DNA from: Paenibacillus_AA sp045062745
GTDB taxonomy: Bacteria; Bacillota; Bacilli; Paenibacillales; NBRC-103111
Length of the DNA: 47,575 nt
Assembly (NCBI RefSeq): GCF_045062745.1
Contig: NZ_JBJGED010000047.1
Location: 1-47,575, forward strand
Direction: 5' to 3'
Shown: piece after piece, positions 22,584 through 30,764 of the stretch
How positions within the stretch are numbered: position 1 is the stretch's first letter
Layout of the letters: each line of letters starts with the position of its first letter
Notes under the pieces: model-generated
What the model was told of the DNA's origin: nothing
Seen by the model: the letters and a program-made list of their open reading frames with translations, nothing else
The model's database searches: none
Program-made: the position numbers and the translations under genes

Positions 22584-23453
22584 ATGGAACTGCTGCAGCT
22601 GCAGTATTTTCGGACGGTGGCCCGGATGGAGCATATGACGAAGGCGGCCGAGGATTTGCGGATCGCTCAGCCCGCTCTGAGCAAGACGATCGCCCGGTTG
22701 GAGGAACATGTAGGGGTACCGCTATTCGACCGTCAGGGCCGGCAAATTCGGCTCAATTCTTTTGGCAAGGCGTTTCTGGAAAAAGTCGAAGCGGCGCTCA
22801 CCTTGTTGGAGGAGGGGCAGAAGGAGCTGTCCGATCTCGCGGGATTGGAGCAAGGGAGCATTCATCTGGCGACATCGACGCTGGAACGTCTGTCGGAGCC
22901 TTTGAGCGCTTTCCTCTCCCTTCACCCGAAGGTCAACTTCCGGATTACCCAGGCTTCGATGGAAGAGATGGCGCATCTCCTGGAAGTCGGCGAAGTGGAT
23001 ATATGCTTTACGGCACTGCCCATGGAAAAGGCGAATTTTAGTACGATGACCGTCATGAAGGAGGACATTTATCTCGCGGTTCCGCCGGGGCATCGATTAG
23101 CGGGCCATTCCAGCGTCCGCTTGAACGAGGTCGCGAATGACCCGTTTATCGGCTACAAAGAGGGGTTTCCTTTTCAGAAAATGAACGATGCGTTCTTCCG
23201 CCAAGCTGGGATCACGCCGAATTTCGTGTGCCGGGTCGACGAACCCGCCGCCATCGCCAATCTGGTTCGGGCCGGACTCGGGGTTGCGCTGGTCGGCAAT
23301 TGCGGCGGCCCGGATTCCCCGCTTCATCTGCTGTCGATTGAATATCCGATTTGTAAGCGCCACTTTCAACTTGCCTGGCATAACAAACGGTACTTATCAC
23401 TGGCCGCTCGCGAGTTTAGGGATTTTGTGATTGCGTATTATGGGGGCGGTTAG
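22584..23453 (+). CDS. LysR family transcriptional regulator
   Basis: 289 residues. N-terminal wHTH MELLQLQYFRTVARMEHMTKAAEDLRIAQPALSKTIARLEEHVG with the LysR recognition helix, then the periplasmic-binding-like effector domain (GSIHLATSTLERLSEPLSAF... to NRxxLS-like end). Probable activator or repressor of the divergent MFS-oxidoreductase pair; the 137-base gap between the two starts is the expected operator site. No T-N11-A box was singled out with confidence. The ATG follows GGAGGGACGAAGG. Its stop codon (TAG, 23451-23453) overlaps by three bases the convergent stop of vanS. Confidence 0.9.
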   Translation: MELLQLQYFRTVARMEHMTKAAEDLRIAQPALSKTIARLEEHVGVPLFDRQGRQIRLNSFGKAFLEKVEAALTLLEEGQKELSDLAGLEQGSIHLATSTLERLSEPLSAFLSLHPKVNFRITQASMEEMAHLLEVGEVDICFTALPMEKANFSTMTVMKEDIYLAVPPGHRLAGHSSVRLNEVANDPFIGYKEGFPFQKMNDAFFRQAGITPNFVCRVDEPAAIANLVRAGLGVALVGNCGGPDSPLHLLSIEYPICKRHFQLAWHNKRYLSLAAREFRDFVIAYYGGG

Positions 23454-24559
23454 CCAGATCCGTCGGATGCTTTTATTTGGGGGAAACGAACTTCAAAAAG
23501 CGTTTGAATGCGGTCGCTTTGGGCCGTGATGGTGCCTTGATGCTGCTCTACAATATTTTTCGCAATGAACAAGCCGATGCCGGAGCTTCCTTCCCGCTGG
23601 GTGCGCGCTTTATCGCCCGTATAAAACATATCGAAAATATGCGGCAGCTCTTCCGGGGGAATGCGATTCCCATAATTGACCACCTGGACCACTGCATTCT
23701 CCGCATCCACGTGGCAATGAATATCTATATATTGGCCGTCTTTGCCATAACGGATAGCGTTCGTCAGAAGATTTTCGAATACGCGCGCCAATTGATCTCC
23801 GTCGCCCCAAATCGTCACATGTGGGGTCACATTCAATCGGGTGGTCAGGTTATTTTTTTCTAAAGCAGGATATAACTCTTCGTTTAATTGGATGAGCAGC
23901 TCGCTCAAATCGATCGGTTTTTGGTCAATCGGATGCTTGCCGTAATTCATGCGGGCGATCTCAAACAGCTCATCAATCAGCTTCTCCAAACGTTGAGACT
24001 TGGTGAACGCAATGCCTGTATAGTGTTTGATTTGTTCCTCCGACAGCCCTTCGCCCTGAAGAATGAAATCCAGGTAGCCTAACACGGAAGTGAGCGGCGT
24101 ACGCAAATCGTGTGCCAAATTCAACACCAATTGTTCTTTGCTGTTCTCCGCGAAGTCTCCCCTCTCGATCGCTTGCTTCAATTTTTCACTGGCCAGATTG
24201 ATATCCCGCGCAACATCATCGAACTCGTCGTTCGATTGAATGTGGATCCTGCTATTGAAATCGCCGTTGGCCAATTGATTGATTCCGCGCGAGATTTCAT
24301 GGAAATAAAGCGAATACCGTTTCGTGAAGAGAAAGAAAAAATAAAAGGAGAGAGGAATAAAAAGAATCAAGAAGAAGTTGACGTCCCCGATTTCTCTGAT
24401 TAAGTAACGATATTTAGTCAACGGGTCCTCTCTCTTCGTCGTATGGTAATACATCTGGAGCACTTTATAGATCAGATAGGTGATCGTACCGGAGCAGAGG
24501 GTACTTAAACCAAACAGCAGAATCATTTTAAACTGGAAGCTTCGGGTGAGTTTAGCCAT
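23450..24559 (-). CDS. vanS: VanS-type sensor histidine kinase
   Basis: 369 residues: short cytosolic start, TM1 (FKMILLFGLSTLCSGTITYLIY), a small extracellular loop of about 35 residues, TM2 (VNFFLILFIPLSFYFFFLFT), HAMP, HisKA with NLAHDLRTPLTSVLGYLDF, and HATPase_c with NLLTNAIRYGK and EGSSGIGLFIAKNIVEQH. The compact sensor loop is typical of VanS and related EtaS kinases that sense glycopeptides or lipid II at the membrane. It overlaps vanR by eight bases and converges with the LysR gene. The symbol is by family resemblance only: the ligand need not be vancomycin. The region is visibly AT-richer than its neighbours. Confidence 0.8.
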   Translation of the reverse strand: MAKLTRSFQFKMILLFGLSTLCSGTITYLIYKVLQMYYHTTKREDPLTKYRYLIREIGDVNFFLILFIPLSFYFFFLFTKRYSLYFHEISRGINQLANGDFNSRIHIQSNDEFDDVARDINLASEKLKQAIERGDFAENSKEQLVLNLAHDLRTPLTSVLGYLDFILQGEGLSEEQIKHYTGIAFTKSQRLEKLIDELFEIARMNYGKHPIDQKPIDLSELLIQLNEELYPALEKNNLTTRLNVTPHVTIWGDGDQLARVFENLLTNAIRYGKDGQYIDIHCHVDAENAVVQVVNYGNRIPPEELPHIFDMFYTGDKARTQREGSSGIGLFIAKNIVEQHQGTITAQSDRIQTLFEVRFPQIKASDGSG

Positions 24560-25247
24560 TAAACGAATACCCTACCCCCCAGACCGTCTTGATCCATTTG
24601 TTCTTATGCATGTCTTCCCCAAGCTTCTTCCGCAACGTGCGTATATGCACCATGACCGTATTGCCGCCCTGGTAGTAGGCTTCCCCCCAAACATGCTCGA
24701 AAATATTTTCCGTGCTGAACACCTTCTTCGGATGACGGGCCAGCAGATACAGAATATCGAATTCTTTCGGAGTTAGTTCAATCGGGTTGTTATACAGAAA
24801 AACGGTTCGTTGTTCGGGATGGATGACCAAGCCGCCCGCCTCCAAAACGGATTGGCTCGAAGGAGCCGAAGTATTGAACTGCATAGCGCGCCGCAACTGC
24901 GCATTTACGCGAGCGACCAATTCCATCGGGTTGAACGGCTTGGTCACATAATCATCGGCTCCTCGGACCAGTCCTGTAATTTTATCGAGGTCGCTCGTTT
25001 TGGCGCTTAAAAAAATGATCGGCAGATGGTGACTTGTCCGGATGAGCTGCGTCGCGTCGTAGCCGTCCAGATTCGGCATCATAATATCGAGAATCGCCAA
25101 ATCGACGGGCTTCGTCCGAATGACCTGGACGGCCTCCAGCCCGTCGGACACCTTGATGCACCGGTAGCCCTCTTTTAGCAAATGCAGTTCTATCAAATCG
25201 GCAATTTCCGGCTCGTCATCCGCTATTAGAATGGTGATCGGTTTCAT
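24552..25247 (-). CDS. vanR: VanR-type response regulator (OmpR family)
   Basis: 231 residues. Receiver: ADDE acidic pair, phosphoacceptor Asp54 in LAILDIMMPNLDG, switch Ser in IIFLSAKTSD and Lys in DDYVTKPFNPMELVARV. OmpR wHTH: LELTPKEFDILYLLARHPKKVFS-type motif (here IELTPKEFDILYLLARHP) and TVMVHIRTLRKKLGEDMHKNKWIKTVWGVGYSF. It would be phosphorylated by the downstream kinase and act on the vanY promoter. The ATG follows GAGGTGGGTC. It is the fourth gene of a minus-strand operon vanY-vanZ-small ORF-vanR-vanS. Confidence 0.85.
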   Translation of the reverse strand: MKPITILIADDEPEIADLIELHLLKEGYRCIKVSDGLEAVQVIRTKPVDLAILDIMMPNLDGYDATQLIRTSHHLPIIFLSAKTSDLDKITGLVRGADDYVTKPFNPMELVARVNAQLRRAMQFNTSAPSSQSVLEAGGLVIHPEQRTVFLYNNPIELTPKEFDILYLLARHPKKVFSTENIFEHVWGEAYYQGGNTVMVHIRTLRKKLGEDMHKNKWIKTVWGVGYSFNG

Positions 25248-25280
25248 GACCCACCTCAGGCAAATAAAGATTAGGAGTAC

Positions 25281-25517
25281 CTACATTGTATCAGATTTTC
25301 CTTGCCGCAACAGCGACGCACGGATGCTAGTCCGGAGGACCTTCTCCCTCCGCGCTTCGTCGGAGTCGGTGAAAAACCGGGCATCGCCCGCAATGTTCAG
25401 CAAAGTTGCCTCCGCCGCCCGGGAAGCCTGCGGCTCGCGCTGTAAAAGATAATGGCAAATCTGGTAGCAATAAGGCTCATACTGTCGCAAAATCGCGATT
25501 TTCTCCTGCCGGTCCAA
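25281..25517 (-). CDS. Small sigma-region-2-like protein between vanZ and vanR
   Basis: 78 residues, starting at TTG (25517-25515) behind a very strong GGGGGAGGGAG; the longer frame from 25586 would overlap vanZ and lacks a better RBS. The sequence QEKIAILRQYEPYCYQICHYLLQ...AAEATLLNIAGDARFF matches the helical pattern of sigma-70 region 2 (compare YKDYVYRIAYRML...DAEDAxQExFL), but no region 4 follows, and the protein ends in a basic tail. It may be a stand-alone regulator that binds RNA polymerase or a decayed ECF factor. Inference only. It lies 40 bases after vanZ and 33 before vanR on the same strand. Confidence 0.5.
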   Translation of the reverse strand: MDRQEKIAILRQYEPYCYQICHYLLQREPQASRAAEATLLNIAGDARFFTDSDEARREKVLRTSIRASLLRQGKSDTM

Positions 25518-25557
25518 CTTTCTCCCTCCCCCAATGCTTTTTCCTGTGAGATCTTCT

Positions 25558-26079
25558 TCATCGGGCCGGTTTCCCGTCCGGAACACTCGATGCCGCGGTC
25601 GTCAGCCGGGAACCCAGCCTATACATAACGAAACCCAATGCGCCTCCGAAGGAATTCAGAATTAGGTCGTCCACGTCGAACGCTCCGATCGAGAATAACA
25701 CTTGTGCGCTTTCGAACCCGAGACTTACTGCGAAGGAGCGCCATAACGCCCCCGCCAGCGCCAGCTTTCCGGCTCTCCCCAGGGCGCCGAGGAGTAGCCC
25801 GAACGGGATGAAAATCACGATATTTCCAAGCAGGTTCAACAGGCCAGGCCCCGTCATCGTATCCAGCGTCTGGGAGATTTCTTTCAAAGGAATCAGGTTG
25901 CCGGCTTGCAGATTACCGACGATATACTCGGTGTGGGCTATATTCCGCTTCAGCCGCTCCCACAGAAACCATGCGTCCCTCGGGTGGAACTTGAGCACAA
26001 TAACTTTGAACATCAAGAATATATAGACAGTAAGCAACACACGAACGACCCCGTTTTTCCACTTGCTGCCGGCTTTCAT
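25558..26079 (-). CDS. vanZ: VanZ family membrane protein
   Basis: 173 residues with about four to five membrane helices and the VanZ signature: NLIPLKEI...LLNLLGNIVIFIPFGLLLG and the C-terminal RSFAVSLGFESAQVLFSIGAFDVDDLILNSFGGALGFVMY, containing the conserved E-xxQ and D-xxD-xxxN-xxG pattern. VanZ proteins give low-level resistance to teicoplanin and lipoglycopeptides by an unknown mechanism at the membrane. The ATG overlaps the stop codon of vanY by four bases (26076-26079), so the two are translationally coupled. The third gene is the sigma-like ORF, followed by vanR. Confidence 0.85.
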   Translation of the reverse strand: MKAGSKWKNGVVRVLLTVYIFLMFKVIVLKFHPRDAWFLWERLKRNIAHTEYIVGNLQAGNLIPLKEISQTLDTMTGPGLLNLLGNIVIFIPFGLLLGALGRAGKLALAGALWRSFAVSLGFESAQVLFSIGAFDVDDLILNSFGGALGFVMYRLGSRLTTAASSVPDGKPAR

Positions 26080-26960
26080 TCGTTCCCCTCCTCCGGAATC
26101 TCCTCCACGGTCACAATCACGCCATCGATATTGTTGCCTGAAATCTCATAGCGGCCCTTTGCAGGCACATGGACCGTTGTATTGTGGGAGACGGGATAAT
26201 AAAAAACTTCATACACCTGGTCGTCTATCGTGGTCTTAATGGACTTCTGGACCTTCAAAAAATCCAAATATTCCTCCAGCACAAACGCTTTCTCCTCCAT
26301 AATCGCGCTGTGCGGCAAACCGACATAACGAAAATGCCAGGGCTCATTCCGAATACCCGTGATAGCCGTTTTGTCCTCGGGGTAACGCACAATAAAGCCG
26401 TACTTCCAGGCGTTGTCTTGCAGCCACTTGCCTTCGGCGGCATGCTCCATCTTCCCTCGCGTGGACCCGATATCCAGCGACAACCCGAGATTGTGCTCGC
26501 TGTAGCCCGCCGGCATCGCGTAGTCAGGGCCCATTTTCTTGTACAGCGCGCTTTGCTCCTTCTCGTCCCGATAGCCGCTGCTAATCATGAAGCGATTGAC
26601 TCCATCCAGTTTGGCAGCCTCAATCATCGTTGAGAATGTTTGCGCCAAGTTAGGCGACAACCGGATCGAGTTATCCAGCAGCACGAATCCGTTCACCAGC
26701 TCCAGATGTTTAGACAGATTCACGGCCCCGGACGCTTCAGCCTCTGGAGGAACAGGATGATCCTTGTTGACCAGCAACAAATTGCCTTTGTAAATCTGAT
26801 CTTGGGTTATCCGAATCGAAAGCCCGTTCTCCCGCGGAACCTTATCTTGCGCTTGAAAGTCTTCAACCGATACTTGAGCGGGATCGACTTTCGGTTTATA
26901 TTGTGCAGCCCCATAACCCAAAATGATCAGGATAACAAGCCCCATCCACCATTTCTTCAT
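26076..26960 (-). CDS. vanY: VanY-type D,D-carboxypeptidase
   Basis: 294 residues: N-terminal TM or signal anchor (WWMGLVILIILGYGAA) and a DD-carboxypeptidase domain of the zinc LAS family. The zinc site is visible: SSGYRDEKEQ near residues 128-136, SEHNLGLSLD with His156 and Asp163, and EPWHFRYVGLP with His209. Such enzymes remove terminal D-Ala from pentapeptides outside the membrane, which lowers glycopeptide binding. The extra C-terminal region after residue 245 (to 294) resembles the extension in Bacillus/Paenibacillus VanY. First gene of the operon; ATG follows GGGAGGAAAGTAAGG. A vanHAX-type ligase core is absent. Confidence 0.85.
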   Translation of the reverse strand: MKKWWMGLVILIILGYGAAQYKPKVDPAQVSVEDFQAQDKVPRENGLSIRITQDQIYKGNLLLVNKDHPVPPEAEASGAVNLSKHLELVNGFVLLDNSIRLSPNLAQTFSTMIEAAKLDGVNRFMISSGYRDEKEQSALYKKMGPDYAMPAGYSEHNLGLSLDIGSTRGKMEHAAEGKWLQDNAWKYGFIVRYPEDKTAITGIRNEPWHFRYVGLPHSAIMEEKAFVLEEYLDFLKVQKSIKTTIDDQVYEVFYYPVSHNTTVHVPAKGRYEISGNNIDGVIVTVEEIPEEGNE

Positions 26961-27040
26961 CCTTACTTTCCTCCCGATCCTTCACTCCCTTTACGGTAAG
27001 GAAAACTCTTAAAAAAGAAATGGGGTTAAAAATAAAATTT

Positions 27041-27070
27041 TTCTTAAAAAATCCAATTTGGGTTCATATT
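27041..27070 (+). promoter_or_regulatory. Possible promoter of opuCA
   Basis: TTCTTA (27041-27046), 18-base spacer, CATATT (27065-27070), about 38 bases before the opuCA start. In the same interval TCTTAAAAAA occurs twice as a direct repeat at 27007 and 27042. The vanY and opuCA starts are divergent across 147 bases; the vanY promoter was not identified. Confidence 0.4.
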
Positions 27071-27107
27071 AACACGTATGATCAATGAAATTACGGGGGC
27101 ATGTTCG

Positions 27108-28367
27108 ATGATTGAGATCAAAAACGTGAACAAAATTTATGCTGACGGCTTCCATGCCCTGAAGGACATCAATCTTACCTTGGAAAAGGGCAAAATTACG
27201 GTTCTGATCGGTCCCAGCGGCTGCGGCAAATCGACCACCATGAAATTGATCAACCGGCTGATCACGCCCTCAACGGGTACGGTGCTCATTGATGGAGAAA
27301 ACGTGGCGGACACCGATCCGGTCCAGCTAAGGCGGAACATCGGGTATGTGATCCAAAGCATCGGCTTGTTCCCGCATATGACGATCGGCCGGAACGTTGC
27401 GGTTGTTCCTCATTTGAAGCGATGGGAGAAGACCAGGATGAGCAGGCGGGTCGACGAGTTGATGAATATGGTCGGCCTGGCGCCGGATACGTACCGCGAC
27501 CGCTACCCTTCCGAGCTTAGCGGCGGCCAACAGCAGCGAATCGGAGTGATTCGAGCGCTTGCCGCAGATCCGGACATCATTCTGATGGACGAGCCGTTCA
27601 GCGCGCTCGACCCGATCAGCCGCGAGCAGCTGCAGGACGACGTGATCCGGCTCCAGCAGGAGCTGCAGAAGACGATCGTCTTCGTTACCCATGATATGGA
27701 CGAAGCGCTGAAGATCGCCGACCGAATCGTCCTTATGCAGGCGGGCACCGTCGTCCAAAACGACACGCCGGAGCGCATCCTGCGCTATCCGGCAAACGAT
27801 TTCGTCCGGTCCTTCATCGGGCAGCAGAGGCTTCTGCATGAAAATACATACGACGTCCCTACTGTCGATGAAGTGATGGTGCACCATCCCGTCACCGTTT
27901 ACCCGAACCGAGGACTGGCCGAATCGATCGCGATTATGGAGCGCCGCCGGGTCGACACGCTTTTCGTAACCGACCGCAGCCGCCACCTGAAGGGGATCGT
28001 CTCGATCTTCAATGTGCTGGATCAATACGGGGAAGAGAACAAGACCATCGGCGACGTCATGAAGCCGGTGGTGTACTGCGTGTCCTCGGGAACACCGCTG
28101 CCACAGGCGGTCGAGCTGCTGAACAAGCATCAGCTGTCCAATCTTGCGGTAGTGGACGCCCAGAACAGGCTGATCGGGCTCATCACGAGGGGCAGCGTCG
28201 TCCGGCATTTGGCCGAGGTATTCCCGACCTTAACTAATACGACGGAATCGCCGGAGGATCATGCGGGAGTTTCCGGGGACGATGCGCGGTCCGATGCGCC
28301 GATGAAGAATAGCGTTGATACAGGCGGGGGCTCTGAAGGTCAAGGCTCTTCCGAAAGCGAGGTGTAG
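27108..28367 (+). CDS. opuCA: Osmoprotectant ABC transporter ATP-binding protein OpuCA
   Basis: 419 residues. ATPase domain with Walker A GPSGCGKST (35-43), signature LSGGQQQRIGVIRAL, Walker B IILMDEPFSALDP and an H-loop IVFVTHDMDEAL, then two CBS domains (from about residue 255: TVDEVMVHHPVTVYPN and TIGDVMKPVVYCVSS with LSNLAVVDAQNRLIGLIT). In the glycine betaine/carnitine/choline OpuC system the CBS pair senses ionic strength, and in several Firmicutes it binds c-di-AMP, which fits with cdaA in this window. The ATG at 27108 was preferred because it starts MIEIKNVNKIY. The last 40 residues are a low-complexity Ser/Asp/Gly tail. Confidence 0.9.
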   Translation: MIEIKNVNKIYADGFHALKDINLTLEKGKITVLIGPSGCGKSTTMKLINRLITPSTGTVLIDGENVADTDPVQLRRNIGYVIQSIGLFPHMTIGRNVAVVPHLKRWEKTRMSRRVDELMNMVGLAPDTYRDRYPSELSGGQQQRIGVIRALAADPDIILMDEPFSALDPISREQLQDDVIRLQQELQKTIVFVTHDMDEALKIADRIVLMQAGTVVQNDTPERILRYPANDFVRSFIGQQRLLHENTYDVPTVDEVMVHHPVTVYPNRGLAESIAIMERRRVDTLFVTDRSRHLKGIVSIFNVLDQYGEENKTIGDVMKPVVYCVSSGTPLPQAVELLNKHQLSNLAVVDAQNRLIGLITRGSVVRHLAEVFPTLTNTTESPEDHAGVSGDDARSDAPMKNSVDTGGGSEGQGSSESEV

Positions 28368-28370
28368 CCC

Positions 28371-29030
28371 GTGGCCGATATTTGGAGCTTCCTGCAGGAG
28401 CGGATGCCGGATATTCTGACCGCGCTGCGCGAGCATCTCGTCATCTCTTTCTCCTCCATCGTACTTGGCAGCATCGTTGCTATCCCGCTCGGCGTCGCCC
28501 TCGTATACAACCGTGTCCGCTGGGTCAACACCACTGTGTTTTTCATTGCCAACCTGCTACAGACGGTGCCTAGTCTAGCCCTGCTGGCCGTTCTTATCCC
28601 TCTGCTCGGCATTGGCATTAAGCCGGCCGTGCTTGCCTTACTGCTTTATGCCATCATGCCGATTCTGCGCAATACGTACGATGGTTTCCAAGCGGTAGAC
28701 CAGCATGTGCTGGAATCGGCAACAGGCATGGGCTACGGCACTTTGCAGCGAATCCTGTCGATCCAGCTCCCGCTGTCGCTGCCTTATATCATGTCCGGCA
28801 TCCGCATTACGACGGTTTACATCATTAGCTGGGCTACGCTCGCCACGCTGATCGGCGCCGGCGGACTCGGCCAGCTTATCGTCTCCGGCATGGGTGTCAA
28901 CAAGCCGGAGCTCATCTTCGCGGGAGCGATTGGCGCCGTTCTCTTGGCATTCGTCGCGAACTGGCTGCTCGGCCTCCTCGAGAATTGGCTGTCGGGCAAG
29001 TTCGGTCGGACGGGAGGGGTGAAGGCATGA
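28371..29030 (+). CDS. opuCB: Osmoprotectant ABC transporter permease OpuCB
   Basis: 219 residues, GTG start (28371-28373), with six membrane helices and the EAA-like loop DGFQAVDQHVLESATGMGYGTLQRILSIQLPLSLPYI, the site of ATPase contact. It forms half the membrane pore with OpuCD. It starts three bases after opuCA stops, and its own stop codon overlaps the opuCC start (ATGA), so translation is coupled. It is more similar to OpuCD (about 30942-30643 region of this window) than to unrelated permeases, consistent with an ancient duplication in this operon. Confidence 0.88.
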   Translation: MADIWSFLQERMPDILTALREHLVISFSSIVLGSIVAIPLGVALVYNRVRWVNTTVFFIANLLQTVPSLALLAVLIPLLGIGIKPAVLALLLYAIMPILRNTYDGFQAVDQHVLESATGMGYGTLQRILSIQLPLSLPYIMSGIRITTVYIISWATLATLIGAGGLGQLIVSGMGVNKPELIFAGAIGAVLLAFVANWLLGLLENWLSGKFGRTGGVKA

Positions 29031-29935
29031 ATCTCATTTATCGCCGGATGCAGGCCGCAGTCGCCGTTCTCTGTCTGATGGCAGTCGTCTTATCGGCATC
29101 CGCCTGCGGGACGACCGATCAAATCGTCATCGGGGCGCAGACGTTCACCGAAGCGAAGATTCTCGCGGAGATGTACCGGGCCCTCATCGAGGACCGGACG
29201 AATGTGGACGCGAAGGTGATACCGGACCTTGCCTCCAGTCCGCTCATTGTCACCGCGATGAAGCGGGGGGACCTTCAGGTGGCGACGCTGTACAGCGGCG
29301 AGATCTTCAATAATCATTTTCCGATCGAGGACACGAAGGACCGGGCGCGCGTCCTTGAGCAAGCGAAGACGGGCTTCGACCGATATTTCGGATTCAAGTG
29401 GTTCGATCCGCTCGGCTTCGAGAATACGTACGCTTTCACGGTGCGCAAGGATGTCGCGAAGGAGAAGGGGTTTACGAAAATATCGGATGTGAAGCCGGAA
29501 GCCGGAAACATGCGCCTGGGCGTCGATACGACTTGGCTGGAGCGGCCTTCGGACGGCTACCCGGCCTTCACCAAGCATTACGGATTCTCCTTCGGATCCA
29601 CGTACCCGATGGAGCTGGCTCTCGTCTACTCGGCGGTAGCCAACAAGCAGGTCGACATCGTGCTCGCCTATTCGACGGACTCCCGACTGAAGGCATACGA
29701 TCTCGCGACGCTCGAGGACGACGGGCACTTTTTCCCACCCTACGACGCGTCGACTGTGATGCGCAAGGATACGATCGAGAAGTACCCGGAAGCCGAAGCG
29801 GCGCTCTCCGAGCTGATCGGAACGATGGACGTTAATACGATGATTGAATTGAATTATCAGGTTGATATCGAGAAGAAAAGCGAGCGAGAGGTCGCGCTGG
29901 CGTATTTGAAACGAGTCGGCCTGCTGAAGGAGTGA
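29027..29935 (+). CDS. opuCC: Osmoprotectant-binding lipoprotein OpuCC
   Basis: 302 residues. Type II signal peptide with lipobox VLSASAC, so a membrane-anchored lipoprotein. The mature start TTDQIVIGAQTFTEAKILAEMYRALIED is typical of OpuAC-type binding proteins (QAT family) for glycine betaine, choline or carnitine. NMRLGVDTTWLERPSDGYPAFTKHYGFSF and QVDIVLAYSTDSRLKAYDL are further family motifs. The ATG at 29027 follows GGAGGGGTGAAGGC and overlaps opuCB by four bases. A longer reading from 28985 was rejected because it lies inside opuCB and has no RBS. Confidence 0.9.
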   Translation: MNLIYRRMQAAVAVLCLMAVVLSASACGTTDQIVIGAQTFTEAKILAEMYRALIEDRTNVDAKVIPDLASSPLIVTAMKRGDLQVATLYSGEIFNNHFPIEDTKDRARVLEQAKTGFDRYFGFKWFDPLGFENTYAFTVRKDVAKEKGFTKISDVKPEAGNMRLGVDTTWLERPSDGYPAFTKHYGFSFGSTYPMELALVYSAVANKQVDIVLAYSTDSRLKAYDLATLEDDGHFFPPYDASTVMRKDTIEKYPEAEAALSELIGTMDVNTMIELNYQVDIEKKSEREVALAYLKRVGLLKE

Positions 29936-29941
29936 GGGACC

Positions 29942-30643
29942 GTGAATCAGCCTCAATTAACGTTCGGGGATTTTATTAGCTATGTCTCGCGCAACCAGGC
30001 GATGCTGTGGGAATATTTCTTTCAGCACATCGTCATGGTGTTGATCGGCGTGGGACTCGCCATTGTGGTCGGCGTGCCACTCGGCGTTCTGAGCAGCCGG
30101 AACAAGGCGTTCGCCCGGACCATTCTCGCGGTTACGAATGTGCTTCAGGTCATCCCGAGCCTGGCCATGCTGGTGCTGCTCATGCTGTGGCTTGGCCTAG
30201 GCTCCACCACCGTTACGGTCGGGTTGTTCCTCTATTCGCTCAACCCGGTGGTGCGCAACACGTACGTCGGCTTGACGCAGGTCAACCCCAGCAATGTAGA
30301 GGCTGGCCGGGGGGTCGGCATGAGCAGCGTCCAGATGCTGCTGCAGATCCGCCTGCCGCTGTCGCTGCCCTATATCGTATCGGGCATCCGGATTGCCGCC
30401 GTCATTGCGGTCGGCGTCGCCGCGATCGCCCCGCTCGTCGGCGGCGAGGGGCTCGGCCGGGAGATCTACGCCGGCATTAACAACCAGAACTCGCTCCGCC
30501 TCTATGCGGGCGCCATTCCCGCCGCCTTGCTCGCGATTGTCGCCGACATTCTGCTCGGCGCCGTGCAGCGCAAGGTGAGGCTGGAGGACCGCAGGTCCCG
30601 CAAGAGCGACGTTGTGCCCCCCGTGCCGAAGACGCAAGGCTGA
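29942..30643 (+). CDS. opuCD: Osmoprotectant ABC transporter permease OpuCD
   Basis: 233 residues, GTG start (29942-29944) behind GGAGTGAGG. Six membrane segments and the loop VGLTQVNPSNVEAGRGVGMSSVQMLLQIRLPLSLPYIVSGI, clearly related to that of OpuCB. Last gene of the opuC operon; it ends in a basic tail (RKVRLEDRRSRKSDVV). No hairpin terminator with a T run was seen in the 120 bases that follow, so transcript termination is unclear. Confidence 0.88.
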   Translation: MNQPQLTFGDFISYVSRNQAMLWEYFFQHIVMVLIGVGLAIVVGVPLGVLSSRNKAFARTILAVTNVLQVIPSLAMLVLLMLWLGLGSTTVTVGLFLYSLNPVVRNTYVGLTQVNPSNVEAGRGVGMSSVQMLLQIRLPLSLPYIVSGIRIAAVIAVGVAAIAPLVGGEGLGREIYAGINNQNSLRLYAGAIPAALLAIVADILLGAVQRKVRLEDRRSRKSDVVPPVPKTQG

Positions 30644-30764
30644 AGGGCACTTCCTCCGGGCGAAACCGATTCATCCGAGAGTGGGTCCGTTCGACCACCC
30701 AGCCTCTGGCCCGGTATCCCGGAATCGCCGCTTTTTCCTAGGCAGCACTTTTAAGCAGTGATTC

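Noticed and set aside
30644..30764. Terminator after opuCD
   Set aside because: A short GGTC-CGTTC-GACC stem is present but has no T run, and nothing else in the region is convincing.
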